Shown here: in pieces, positions 1 to 6,044 of the stretch
Numbering within the stretch: position 1 is the stretch's first letter
Layout of the letters: each line of letters opens with the position of its first letter
Assembly (NCBI GenBank): GCA_943359425.1
Contig: CALRHN010000031.1
Coordinates: 1-7,303 of the forward strand
Direction of reading: 5' to 3'
Source: Candidatus Nomurabacteria bacterium
Lineage (GTDB): Bacteria; Patescibacteriota; Minisyncoccia; Phycocordibacterales; UBA9973
Length of the DNA stretch: 7,303 nucleotides
The notes under the pieces: generated by a model
Databases searched by the model: none
The model's input: only the letters and a program-made list of their open reading frames with translations
What the model was told of the DNA's origin: nothing
Position numbers and translations under genes: made by a program

Positions 1-416
1 GCGATGTCTGGCTCACCCACGTCACGAATATCCTTTTCTCTCTCGGCTTCACGGTCTCCTTCGTCGCCACTCTCTCCGCTCCGAAACCGTACAATATCGC
101 CATCTTCTCCCTCTATCTCATCCTCCTCGCCATCCGCAAAGTCGGTCATACGAAGAAATCTCTCGGCGGCGTCATGGACAAGTCCACCGGCTATCCGCTC
201 CCATTCGCCATCGTCCGCATCTTCTGGGCAGAGGTGCAGAAAGAGATCATTCACAAGATTACCGACGCGCACGGCCGTTTCTACTGCCTCATCCCGAACG
301 GTACCTACTATGCCACCGTCTCGCGCAAGAATGCCGACGAATCCTATACGGAAGTGTACAGATCGTCTTCCTTTACCGTCACGCACGGGTATATTGATAC
401 GGTGTTTGAGGTCTGA
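1..416 (+). CDS. 3' end of a membrane protein with a C-terminal carboxypeptidase-regulatory-like domain
   Basis: The open frame enters from the left edge (first whole codon at base 3) and ends at TGA 414-416, giving 137 visible residues. Two hydrophobic stretches are seen, at about residues 9-25 and 31-44, separated by a short polar turn (SAPKPYN). A basic patch (RKVGHTKK) follows. From about residue 58 there is a small domain with the pattern of carboxypeptidase-regulatory-like/CnaB-type beta sandwiches: a 'GYPLPFAIVRI' strand, then 'TDAHGRFYCLIPNGTYYATV', where a D-x-x-G-x-F turn leads into a strand and a 'G-x-Y' strand. Such domains often end large, multi-domain surface or envelope proteins in Patescibacteria. 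The function of the whole protein cannot be told from this fragment. An internal ATG at 174 would give only the C-terminal domain, but the frame is open through the membrane segments, so the longer reading is preferred. No terminator is seen before the next gene. Confidence 0.72.
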   Translation, partial: DVWLTHVTNILFSLGFTVSFVATLSAPKPYNIAIFSLYLILLAIRKVGHTKKSLGGVMDKSTGYPLPFAIVRIFWAEVQKEIIHKITDAHGRFYCLIPNGTYYATVSRKNADESYTEVYRSSSFTVTHGYIDTVFEV

Positions 417-434
417 TGGCGTCAACTTTAGTAT
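406..434 (+). promoter_or_regulatory. Weak possible promoter for the metallophosphoesterase gene
   Basis: TTGAGG (406-411) and TAGTAT (429-434) are spaced by 17 bases, each matching four of six consensus positions. The first box lies inside the end of the upstream gene. A better -10 match, TATGAT at 432-437, has no well-spaced -35 box. The downstream gene could instead be read through from upstream, since no terminator lies in the 45-base gap. Confidence 0.22.
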
Positions 435-461
435 GATAGAGATCCTGTTCGGCGAACACTC

Positions 462-1577
462 ATGAGAAAGCAATTCATCTACTTCATCCTGTCTCTGCCC
501 ATCATCTTGTTTTTGAGCGAGTACACGGTATTTCGGGTACTTAGTTTTTCCGGCTTACTCGCAAATCCGGCGCTTCACTACATCTTTGTCGCCCTCGCAT
601 GGTTCTGTCCCATTTTCTTCATAGTCATCATGCTTGCCGACGGCAGGCAGTTTTTACAAATCAAATCGTGGCTGTATATTCTCGCAGGAACGTGGCTCGG
701 ACTTCTGGTCTATCTTTTTACGGCAGCCGTTATTTCGGCTCTCGCAATATTTGCTGACTCACTCATCGGCTTTCCCGTTTCCTTCTTTGCCGTAACGCTC
801 TTCTTCACGGCGATTGCAATAGTGGTAACGCTTTGGGGTATTCTTGTTGCCACGAATCCTCGCATCGTTCATCTCACCGTTGAGTCGCCTGCATTGCGCG
901 ACACATGGAAGGGCAAGACGATCGTTCTTGTTTCGGACACGCATCTCGGGCATATCTGGAAGGAAAGATTTATGGAAAAAGTCGTCCGCATGATAAACGA
1001 CCAGAAGCCCGATATCGTTTTCCATGCCGGAGATATTATTGACGCTCCCGTTTTCGACTATGACCGAGGCTTTGCGCCGCTTCTTGATCTGCGTTCGACG
1101 CTCGGTACGTTTTATACCGAAGGCAATCACGAAGGCTACAGTCGCGATTACAAGAATTTCCGCACGGCATTCGAGAAGATCACGACGATCACCGACATGA
1201 CGGACAAGCGGACCACGGTTCTCGGCACGCAGATACTCGGCCTTTCCTACAAGAACAGCGAAACTGAGGCCGAGATAGGTGCGCGTCTCGACGCGATCGG
1301 ATTTGATCCTGCTCTGCCGAGTATCGTTATTCTCCACAATCCGTTCCATACGAAAGCGCTCGCTGACAAAGGCGTCTCCATCGTGCTCTCCGGCCACACG
1401 CACGGGGGACAATGTTTCCCAATGACGCTCATCGCGCGCAAAGTCTACGGCCATTACTGTGTCGGTGCGACGACTACGCACGGCATGCCGTCGGTCACGA
1501 CATATGGCGTCGGCGCCGCGATCTCTCCGATGCGCGTCGGAACGATTTCCGAGATTGTTGTTTTGAAAATTATTTAA
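462..1577 (+). CDS. Membrane-anchored calcineurin-like metallophosphoesterase (YkuE/YaeI-like)
   Basis: The protein has 371 residues. The first 130 or so are strongly hydrophobic, with about four membrane segments (roughly 5-25, 37-58, 70-95 and 105-130). The rest is a calcineurin-like phosphoesterase domain with all the usual metal-site motifs in order: SDTHLG (D159, H161), GDIID (D191), GNHEG (N222, H223), ILHNPFH (H292) and GHTHGG (H312, H314). The tail 'TTYGVGAAISPMRVG' matches the end of YkuE/YaeI-type enzymes. The domain should bind two metal ions and hydrolyse a phosphomono- or phosphodiester at the membrane. Relatives act on phospholipid or nucleotide-type substrates, but the substrate cannot be assigned here. 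ATG 462 is chosen because it precedes the first hydrophobic segment and follows the previous gene by 45 bases. No clear Shine-Dalgarno sequence is present. The four-helix N-terminus is longer than the single helix of E. coli YaeI. The domain call is firm and the physiological role unknown. Confidence 0.9.
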   Translation: MRKQFIYFILSLPIILFLSEYTVFRVLSFSGLLANPALHYIFVALAWFCPIFFIVIMLADGRQFLQIKSWLYILAGTWLGLLVYLFTAAVISALAIFADSLIGFPVSFFAVTLFFTAIAIVVTLWGILVATNPRIVHLTVESPALRDTWKGKTIVLVSDTHLGHIWKERFMEKVVRMINDQKPDIVFHAGDIIDAPVFDYDRGFAPLLDLRSTLGTFYTEGNHEGYSRDYKNFRTAFEKITTITDMTDKRTTVLGTQILGLSYKNSETEAEIGARLDAIGFDPALPSIVILHNPFHTKALADKGVSIVLSGHTHGGQCFPMTLIARKVYGHYCVGATTTHGMPSVTTYGVGAAISPMRVGTISEIVVLKII

Positions 1578-1584
1578 GGTCAGT

Positions 1585-1612
1585 TTGACTTCTCTGCCTC
1601 ATTTGCTATCGT
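1585..1612 (+). promoter_or_regulatory. Possible promoter with extended -10 in the intergenic region
   Basis: TTGACT (1585-1590, five of six to TTGACA) is followed after 16 bases by TATCGT (1607-1612). A TGC just upstream of that box makes an extended -10 (TGnTATCGT). It starts eight bases after the metallophosphoesterase stop. Transcription would begin near 1619 and run into the terminator at 1706-1730, giving a transcript of about 110 bases unless read through into the hydroxylase gene. An alternative -10, TATAGT at 1612-1617, would have a spacer of 21, which is too long. Confidence 0.4.
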
Positions 1613-1618
1613 ATAGTT

Positions 1619-1730
1619 GTGATTCGAACAGTTAAAAATATCTTTGGAAACTGCTATATCCGCCCGGTGGACGGTCTTTTGCGCTAACTGATCACAGTAG
1701 CACCGAAGCCGCCCGCCGGGCGGTTTTTTT
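1619..1730 (+). ncRNA. Candidate structured leader RNA or small RNA ahead of the hydroxylase gene
   Basis: Between the possible promoter and the terminator the sequence can fold into several small hairpins: CAGTT 1629-1633 with AACTG 1649-1653; CCG 1660-1662 with CGG 1672-1674 plus two inner pairs; and CT-A-ACTG 1684-1690 with CAGTAG 1695-1700. Two alternative pairings exist. A second AACTG at 1686-1690 could pair with 1629-1633. CCGCCCGG at 1660-1667 is fully complementary to CCGGGCGG at 1716-1723, which is the 3' arm of the terminator. Switchable pairing of this kind is typical of attenuators, but short G+C-rich matches can arise by chance. No known riboswitch or RNA family was recognised. 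It may instead be only the 3' untranslated region of the gene before it. Confidence 0.25.
1706..1730 (+). terminator. Intrinsic terminator with U7 tail
   Basis: The stem pairs CCGCCC (1709-1714) with GGGCGG (1718-1723) around a GCC loop, and extends by A-U and G-U pairs at 1706-1708 with 1724-1726. Seven T's follow (1724-1730). It lies 36 bases before the hydroxylase start, so it ends transcription from the metallophosphoesterase gene and/or from the possible promoter at 1585. Confidence 0.85.
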
Positions 1731-1765
1731 GTTGCGTATCTTTATTTAAATTAATCATAAAAACT

Positions 1766-2474
1766 ATGACAAAGAATAATGGAGAGATAGAATTCAAAAA
1801 ATTCTCCGAAGAGGAAAATGAAGTCTGGAAACTACTCTGTGAGAGGCAGTTGAAGAACCTTGAAGGCAGAGCATCGAGTATCTGGAGGGAGGGGTGGAGA
1901 ATTCTCTCGCTCGACACAGAGCGAGTGCCGGATTTCGTAGAAGTTAACAAGAAGCTGAAAGAATTGACCGGCTGGCAAGTAGTGATGACCGATATCGAAT
2001 ATGAGGACAGCGCGCTGTGGATCAGCGCTCTTGCGAACAAAAAAACATAGAGTAACGAATTTTATTCGTGACAAAAAAGATTTGGACTACACGCCGTTGC
2101 CCGATATCTTTCATGATGTCTTCGGACATATTCCATATCTGGCGATTCCGCAATACGCCCGCATCATAGAGAAATTCGGGCGAGCGATGCTTCATGCAAA
2201 AACAGAGGCCGATAGATCGAAACTCGTCAGTCTCGGATGGTATGGCTACGAGTTCGGCCTCATCAAGGAAAACGGAGAGATGAAAGCATTTGGGACAGGC
2301 CTCATATCATCGCAAGGAGAACTGGAAAACGCCTTCTCCGAAAATGTTCTCAAACTTCCATATGACGCTGAAATTGTCAGCAATACGCCCATCAGCGCCC
2401 ACGAATTCCATAAAAAACTCTTCGTTCTTGAAAACCTCGATCAGTTGGAAGAAGTAGTCGACCGATGGTTGTAG
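1766..2474 (+). pseudogene. phhA: Phenylalanine 4-hydroxylase-type aromatic amino acid hydroxylase, broken by a single-base frameshift
   Basis: Two overlapping frames together encode one bacterial aromatic amino acid hydroxylase, the pterin-dependent non-haem iron enzyme that converts phenylalanine to tyrosine. The first frame (1766-2050, 94 residues) holds the N-terminal part: 'EENEVWKLLCERQ', 'RVPDFVEVNKKL', 'LTGWQVV', 'ALANKK'. It then stops at TAG 2048-2050. The second frame runs on from about 2046 to TAG 2472-2474 with 'HRVTNFIR', 'DLDYTPLPDIFHDVFGHIPY', 'YGYEFGLI' and 'FGTGLISSQGEL'. Removing one A from the A7 run at 2039-2045 joins them without a gap into about 235 residues. In that composite the iron ligands are H116, H121 and E162, with the same spacings (5 and 41) as His138, His143 and Glu184 of Chromobacterium violaceum phenylalanine hydroxylase. 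The first frame alone has no ligand. The break may be a true mutation, a homopolymer sequencing error, or a site of slippage. No clear ribosome binding site precedes ATG 1766. The gene stands alone between two terminators. Confidence 0.85.
2039..2045 (+). other. A7 run at the frameshift point of the hydroxylase gene
   Basis: Seven A's follow AAC. With seven the frame reads AAC AAA AAA ACA TAG and stops. With six it would read AAC AAA AAA CAT AGA GTA and continue the conserved protein. Moving from the first frame to the second needs a +1 shift or the loss of one A in the transcript. A -1 shift would not reach the correct frame. Confidence 0.9.
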
Positions 2475-2481
2475 TAACGTC

Positions 2482-2519
2482 AAAGCAGAAAATCCCCGAG
2501 AGGGGATTTTCTGCTTTTT
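2482..2519 (+). terminator. Strong intrinsic terminator after the hydroxylase gene
   Basis: A perfect 16-bp stem (2482-2497 with 2502-2517) closes on a GAGA loop, which fits the stable GNRA class. T's at 2515-2519 follow. It lies seven bases after the hydroxylase stop and separates that gene from the dcw operon promoter. Confidence 0.95.
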
Positions 2520-2561
2520 GGACAACATTCAGCTTCTGTGTCGAAACCTATATCTGCCCAG

Positions 2562-2570
2562 TTATCCACA
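2562..2570 (+). promoter_or_regulatory. Perfect consensus DnaA box upstream of mraZ
   Basis: TTATCCACA matches the E. coli DnaA box consensus at all nine positions. It lies 10 bases before the -35 element of the mraZ promoter and is flanked by an inverted CCCA (2557-2560) and TGGG (2571-2574). DnaA binding here could link dcw transcription to replication initiation. A single box may be fortuitous. Confidence 0.4.
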
Positions 2571-2580
2571 TGGGATTCTT

Positions 2581-2609
2581 TTGGCAAGTGGTATGAAGTG
2601 GGATATAAT
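2581..2609 (+). promoter_or_regulatory. Sigma-70-type promoter of the mraZ (dcw) operon
   Basis: TTGGCA (2581-2586) and a perfect TATAAT (2604-2609) are separated by the ideal 17 bases. Transcription would start near 2616, leaving a leader of about 57 bases before mraZ. It is the best promoter in the window and the only clear one ahead of the five-gene operon. Confidence 0.85.
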
Positions 2610-2634
2610 TTACACCAGGTGGGATGTTGTGGGA
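2588..2634 (+). promoter_or_regulatory. Putative MraZ operator: GTGGGA direct repeats over the mraZ promoter
   Basis: GTGGGA occurs exactly at 2598-2603, 2619-2624 and 2629-2634, all in the same direction. A near copy, GTGGTA, lies at 2588-2593. The first and last pairs are each 10 bases apart, one helical turn, and the 21-base middle gap is about two turns and spans the -10 box. E. coli MraZ represses its own operon by binding direct TGGGN repeats with five-base spacers, which is the same core and spacing. Autoregulation of this operon by MraZ is inferred. Confidence 0.65.
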
Positions 2635-2672
2635 ATGGCATCTGATCCAATGTTTTTAAGGCGAAATCGACT

Positions 2673-3107
2673 ATGCTCATCGGCGAATACCTACATACTG
2701 TGGACGAAAAGAATCGAGTCTCTCTGCCGATCAAATTCCGCAAGGAAATGGGGCAGAGCGTCGTTATCGCACCAGGTTTAGACAGTTGTCTCTTTGTCTT
2801 CGCACCGAACGAATGGCAGGCATTCTCGGAGAAATTGGCTCTCGCATCTGTCGGACAGGCTGACACGCGAAGCTTTAACCGTTATATGCTCGGAGGCGCC
2901 CACGAAGTCGAAGTCGACGCGAGCGGACGCATCCTGATCCCTGACATTCTCAAAGTGAAGGCCGGTCTCGGCAAGACGATAGCAGTGGTCGGCGTGCAGA
3001 GCCGAGTCGAGCTCTGGGACAGTGCGACATGGAATACCTACAAGAAAGGCGTCGAAGAACAGGCTGATCAGTTGGCCGAGAAGCTGGGAAATGTCGGAGT
3101 GCTCTAA
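2673..3107 (+). CDS. mraZ: Transcriptional regulator MraZ
   Basis: The 144-residue protein has the normal MraZ length and the family's two tandem SpoVT/AbrB-type half domains. The first starts 'MLIGEYLHTVDEKNRVSLP' with a D-E-K-N-R turn at residues 11-15, and the second has 'VDASGRILIP' with D-A-S-G-R at 82-86. The first turn has Asn where Gly is usual (D-x-K-G-R). MraZ forms ring-shaped oligomers that bind direct repeats ahead of the dcw cluster and repress it, and the GTGGGA repeats upstream fit this. ATG 2673 is supported by the typical 'M-L/F-x-G-E-Y' beginning and a weak AAGG (2658-2661) 11 bases upstream. It is the first gene of the operon, with three bases before rsmH. Confidence 0.96.
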   Translation: MLIGEYLHTVDEKNRVSLPIKFRKEMGQSVVIAPGLDSCLFVFAPNEWQAFSEKLALASVGQADTRSFNRYMLGGAHEVEVDASGRILIPDILKVKAGLGKTIAVVGVQSRVELWDSATWNTYKKGVEEQADQLAEKLGNVGVL

Positions 3108-3110
3108 GCT

Positions 3111-3992
3111 ATGGCTCACATTTCCGTACTTCTAGGCGAAGCGATCGACGGTTTGAAGGTGAAGGCTGGTGATGTCTTCCTCGACGGAACAGTCGGCAGC
3201 GGGGGACACAGTGCGAAGGTTTGCTCATCACATAAAAATATACGGCTCATAGGATTCGATCTTGATCCCGAGGCTATTGTTCGCGCAAGAGAGAAAGTCG
3301 CTAGTGCGGGGTGTGATATCACCCTCTACAACGACAACTTTCGGAACGCGAAGAATGTTCTTGGAAAAACGAATTCAGTAAACGCCATCTTGCTCGACCT
3401 CGGCACTAGTTCGCCGCAGATCGATGACTCGGGCAGAGGTTTCTCCTTCATGCGCGACGAGCCGCTCTATATGACGCTCGGTGCGCCTAGCGAAGGAACG
3501 CTCACCGCAGAAGAAGTGGTGAACACCTGGGCCGAAGAATCTCTTGCCGACATCATCTACGGATACGGCGAAGAGCGCTTTGCCCGCAAGGTTGCGAAAG
3601 CCATCGTGGATGCGCGAGAAATCGCGCCGATTAAGACGACGTTACAGCTCGCCGATATCGTGAAGAGCGCCATTCCGGCCCGCTTCCGATCTCATCGCAT
3701 CAATCCTGCGACGAAGACGTTCCAAGCCATCCGCATCGCCGTGAACGACGAACTCGGTTCGCTCAAAGACGGTCTCGCAGGCGCGATCGAATTGCTCGCC
3801 CCAGAGGGCCGCATCGCCGTGATCAGCTTCCACAGTCTCGAAGATCGCATCGTGAAAAGATTCTTCGATGGACTCGAGAAATCAGACGTCGGTGTCCGCA
3901 TCACGAAGAAGCCCATCGTTCCGACGCAAAAAGAAATCCTTTCCAATCCGCGCTCACGAAGCGCAAAACTGCGAATTTTTCAGAAAGCTTAA
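3111..3992 (+). CDS. rsmH: 16S rRNA (cytosine(1402)-N(4))-methyltransferase RsmH
   Basis: This enzyme transfers a methyl group from S-adenosylmethionine to N4 of C1402 in the decoding centre of 16S rRNA. At 293 residues it is slightly shorter than the 313 of E. coli. It starts 'MAHISVLLGEAI', as the family does. Visible motifs are the cofactor loop D-G-T-V-G-S-G-G-H-S (25-34), GFDLDPEA (48-55), LLDLGTSSPQID (94-105) with GRGFSF (108-113), NPATKTFQAIRI (198-209) and ISFHSLEDR (238-246), then a C-terminal 'NPRSRSAKLRIF'. The family motif P-L-D-M-R reads P-L-Y-M-T (118-122), an unusual change. GGAG at 3096-3099, inside the end of mraZ, is a plausible ribosome binding site 11 bases from the start. 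The gene follows mraZ by three bases, its standard dcw position. Confidence 0.96.
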   Translation: MAHISVLLGEAIDGLKVKAGDVFLDGTVGSGGHSAKVCSSHKNIRLIGFDLDPEAIVRAREKVASAGCDITLYNDNFRNAKNVLGKTNSVNAILLDLGTSSPQIDDSGRGFSFMRDEPLYMTLGAPSEGTLTAEEVVNTWAEESLADIIYGYGEERFARKVAKAIVDAREIAPIKTTLQLADIVKSAIPARFRSHRINPATKTFQAIRIAVNDELGSLKDGLAGAIELLAPEGRIAVISFHSLEDRIVKRFFDGLEKSDVGVRITKKPIVPTQKEILSNPRSRSAKLRIFQKA

Positions 3993-3997
3993 AAAAC

Positions 3998-4339
3998 ATG
4001 ACAACATTTTCACTTCCAAAAACAAATACGCTCGCCTACGACCTCGACACTCGCCGCCGGATATTCTCTTTCATGCTTGCCGCTATCGCCCTCTTCTCCG
4101 GTCTTTATATTTATTTCCTCGGTCACATCGTTTTCGATATTATCGGTCGCCGCGCCGCCATCAGCCAGACACATGAACTCGCCTCATCTGTCGGCGCTCT
4201 CGAAGTGCAGTACATTTCTTTGACGAATAAGATCGACCTTGCCTATGCGAAGGCGAACGGCTTTACCGAATCCAAATCTCCTGAATTTGCTTCACGCAAG
4301 GGCGCGGTTGCCTTCAACACGAACCGCAATGACCTCTAG
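3998..4339 (+). CDS. ftsL: FtsL-like cell division protein
   Basis: This 113-residue protein has the layout of FtsL: a short cytoplasmic N-terminus (1-21, ending in RRR), one membrane helix (about 22-48), then a mostly helical external stretch with a coiled-coil-like pattern (about 52-85) and a short tail containing 'AKANGFTESKSP'. FtsL is poorly conserved in sequence, so the call rests on this layout and on the position between rsmH and ftsI, where ftsL is found in most dcw clusters. In known systems it forms a complex with DivIC/FtsB and activates the septal synthase. It starts five bases after rsmH and its last 11 bases overlap ftsI, suggesting coupled translation. No good ribosome binding site is seen. 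Confidence 0.75.
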   Translation: MTTFSLPKTNTLAYDLDTRRRIFSFMLAAIALFSGLYIYFLGHIVFDIIGRRAAISQTHELASSVGALEVQYISLTNKIDLAYAKANGFTESKSPEFASRKGAVAFNTNRNDL

Positions 4340-6041
4340 TTTTCTTTCACGTCTGAAAATAGTTTCCATTGCGCTCGCGGTGTTCGCCGTCTTGCTCATT
4401 ACGAAACTTTTCTTCGTGCAGATACTCCACGGTGCCAGTTATAGTGAACGCGCCGATCGCCAATATGCGACGCCTCAAGGCTCTCTGTTTGAACGGAGCG
4501 CCATTTATTTTACCCGCAAGGACGGCGAACTCGCCGCAGTGGCGACGACGACGACCGGTTTCAAAATCGCCGTCGTCCCGAAAACTCTTGTCGATCTCGA
4601 CGCAACGTATGAGAAATTAAACGCCATCGTTCCCGTCGATCACGACGCCTACGTTTTAAAGACGGCGAAGAAAGACGATCCGTACGAAGAGATCGCCATG
4701 CATCTGACGAAAGGGGAGGCCGACGCCGTCACCGCGCTCGCCTTGCCCGGCGTTTCCATCTATCAGGAAAAATGGCGCTTCTATCCGGGGGGAACGCTCG
4801 CATCGAACATTCTTGGCTTCGTCGGATTCCAAGGCGACACACTCTCCGGCCGTTCGGGGCTCGAGCGCTACTACAATGACGTCCTCACGGCCAAAGCCGA
4901 CACGTCATACGTGAATTTCTTCGCCGAAATATTTTCCAATCTCCGCGACACGTTCAAGAACAATACGCAGGAAGGCGATATCGTCGTCTCCATCGATCCC
5001 GCCATTCAGGCCTATCTCGACAAGACCTTGCAGGATGTCTACCAGAAGTGGACGGCTGATTCGGCCGGAGGCATTATCGTCGATCCGAAAACGGGCACGA
5101 TCTATGCCATGAGTGTTATGCCGAACTTCGATCCGAATACGTATTCCAAAGTGCGCGACGTCTCCGTCTTCGCCGATCCGCTCGTTGAAGATGTCTTCGA
5201 GATGGGTTCCGTCGTCAAGGCCCTCACTATGGCCGCCGGTCTCGACGCAGGCCTCGTTACTCCCGAGACGACATATAACGACCAAGGATTTCTCATACTG
5301 AACAAACAGCGCATCAATAACTTTGACCTCAAAGGCCGCGGACCGCATACGACGATGCAACAAGTGCTCAACGAGTCGCTCAACACGGGCGCGACATTCG
5401 TCATGCAGAAACTCGGCCGCGACCAGTTCCGCAAATATATGCTCTCCTACGGCATCGGCGAGAAATCGGGCGTTGACTTGCTCGGCGAAGTGAATGACAT
5501 GACGGCCAATCTCAACAGCACGCGCGATATCGAATACGCCACGGCCTCGTTCGGACAGGGCATAGCGCTCACGCCGGTCGCCGCTGTGCGTGCTTTCTCC
5601 GTTCTCGCCAACGGCGGACATCTCACGACGCCGCACCTCCTCTCCGAGATCAAATATGCCGACGGCACGGTGAAGAAAGCGGATTTCCCCGTCGGCACGG
5701 AGCAGATCATCAAGCCCGAGACATCAGTGACGATCAGCCGTATGCTCGTGCAGGCTTTCGATAAAGGTCTCCTCGGCGGCAAATTCAAGATGGAGCATTA
5801 CAGCGTCGCGGCGAAGACGGGAACGGCCCAGATCGCCAAAGAAGACGGCCGCGGATATTACACCGACAAATATTTGCACACGCTCTTCGGCTATTTCCCC
5901 GCATACGATCCGCAATTCCTCGTCTTTCTCTACATGAAGAATCCGAAGGGCGTGAATTTCTCTTCCAATACGCTGTCCTATCCATTCGTCGATATCACGA
6001 AATATCTCATCAACGATTATCAGATCGCGCCCGACCGATAA
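4329..6041 (+). CDS. ftsI: Peptidoglycan D,D-transpeptidase FtsI (class B penicillin-binding protein, PBP3/PBP2-like)
   Basis: From ATG 4329 the protein has 570 residues. It has one N-terminal membrane anchor (about 11-30), a PBP dimerisation domain (about 47-215, with 'QGSLFERSAIYF' at 50-61 in place of the usual R-G-x-I-x-D-R-N/S-G) and a C-terminal transpeptidase domain. The catalytic motifs are all present: S-V-V-K (Ser294, Lys297), S-L-N (350-352) and K-T-G-T (496-499). It cross-links septal peptidoglycan on the outer face of the membrane. The frame is open back to an ATG at 4239, but that start would overlap ftsL by about 100 bases and add 30 residues of arginine-rich out-of-frame sequence. 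The start at 4329 gives a normal anchor and an 11-base overlap with ftsL. No Shine-Dalgarno sequence is obvious, so translation may depend on coupling to ftsL. The TAA is followed, in the same frame, by one codon and then the murF ATG. Confidence 0.94.
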   Translation: MTSSFLSRLKIVSIALAVFAVLLITKLFFVQILHGASYSERADRQYATPQGSLFERSAIYFTRKDGELAAVATTTTGFKIAVVPKTLVDLDATYEKLNAIVPVDHDAYVLKTAKKDDPYEEIAMHLTKGEADAVTALALPGVSIYQEKWRFYPGGTLASNILGFVGFQGDTLSGRSGLERYYNDVLTAKADTSYVNFFAEIFSNLRDTFKNNTQEGDIVVSIDPAIQAYLDKTLQDVYQKWTADSAGGIIVDPKTGTIYAMSVMPNFDPNTYSKVRDVSVFADPLVEDVFEMGSVVKALTMAAGLDAGLVTPETTYNDQGFLILNKQRINNFDLKGRGPHTTMQQVLNESLNTGATFVMQKLGRDQFRKYMLSYGIGEKSGVDLLGEVNDMTANLNSTRDIEYATASFGQGIALTPVAAVRAFSVLANGGHLTTPHLLSEIKYADGTVKKADFPVGTEQIIKPETSVTISRMLVQAFDKGLLGGKFKMEHYSVAAKTGTAQIAKEDGRGYYTDKYLHTLFGYFPAYDPQFLVFLYMKNPKGVNFSSNTLSYPFVDITKYLINDYQIAPDR

Positions 6042-6044
6042 TAT

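Noticed and set aside
4..465. 153-codon + strand open frame rich in Ser, Pro and Arg
   Set aside because: It is a shifted reading of the membrane protein fragment. Its composition is low-complexity, while the other frame shows membrane helices and a recognisable domain.
759..1481. 240-codon open frame on the - strand
   Set aside because: It lies fully inside the metallophosphoesterase gene, is highly charged with no recognisable motif, and reflects codon bias of the real gene.
1615..1640. GATTCGAAC, resembling a tRNA T-loop on the - strand
   Set aside because: The flanking bases do not form a five-pair T stem, and no acceptor or anticodon arm fits.
1732..1757. Possible promoter TTGCGT with TAATCA just before the hydroxylase ATG
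   Set aside because: Both boxes match poorly, and the A+T-rich stretch makes such matches easy. The start would be nearly leaderless. It was not strong enough to list.
2518..2781. 87-codon + strand open frame over the mraZ promoter region
   Set aside because: It runs through the terminator tail, promoter and repeats and overlaps mraZ in another frame. No protein motif is present.
4239..4328. Longer ftsI start giving 600 residues
   Set aside because: The extra 30 residues are an out-of-frame reading of ftsL, and the membrane anchor begins normally after the ATG at 4329.
4905..5636. 243-codon open frame on the - strand
   Set aside because: It is antisense to the ftsI transpeptidase domain and has no motif of its own.
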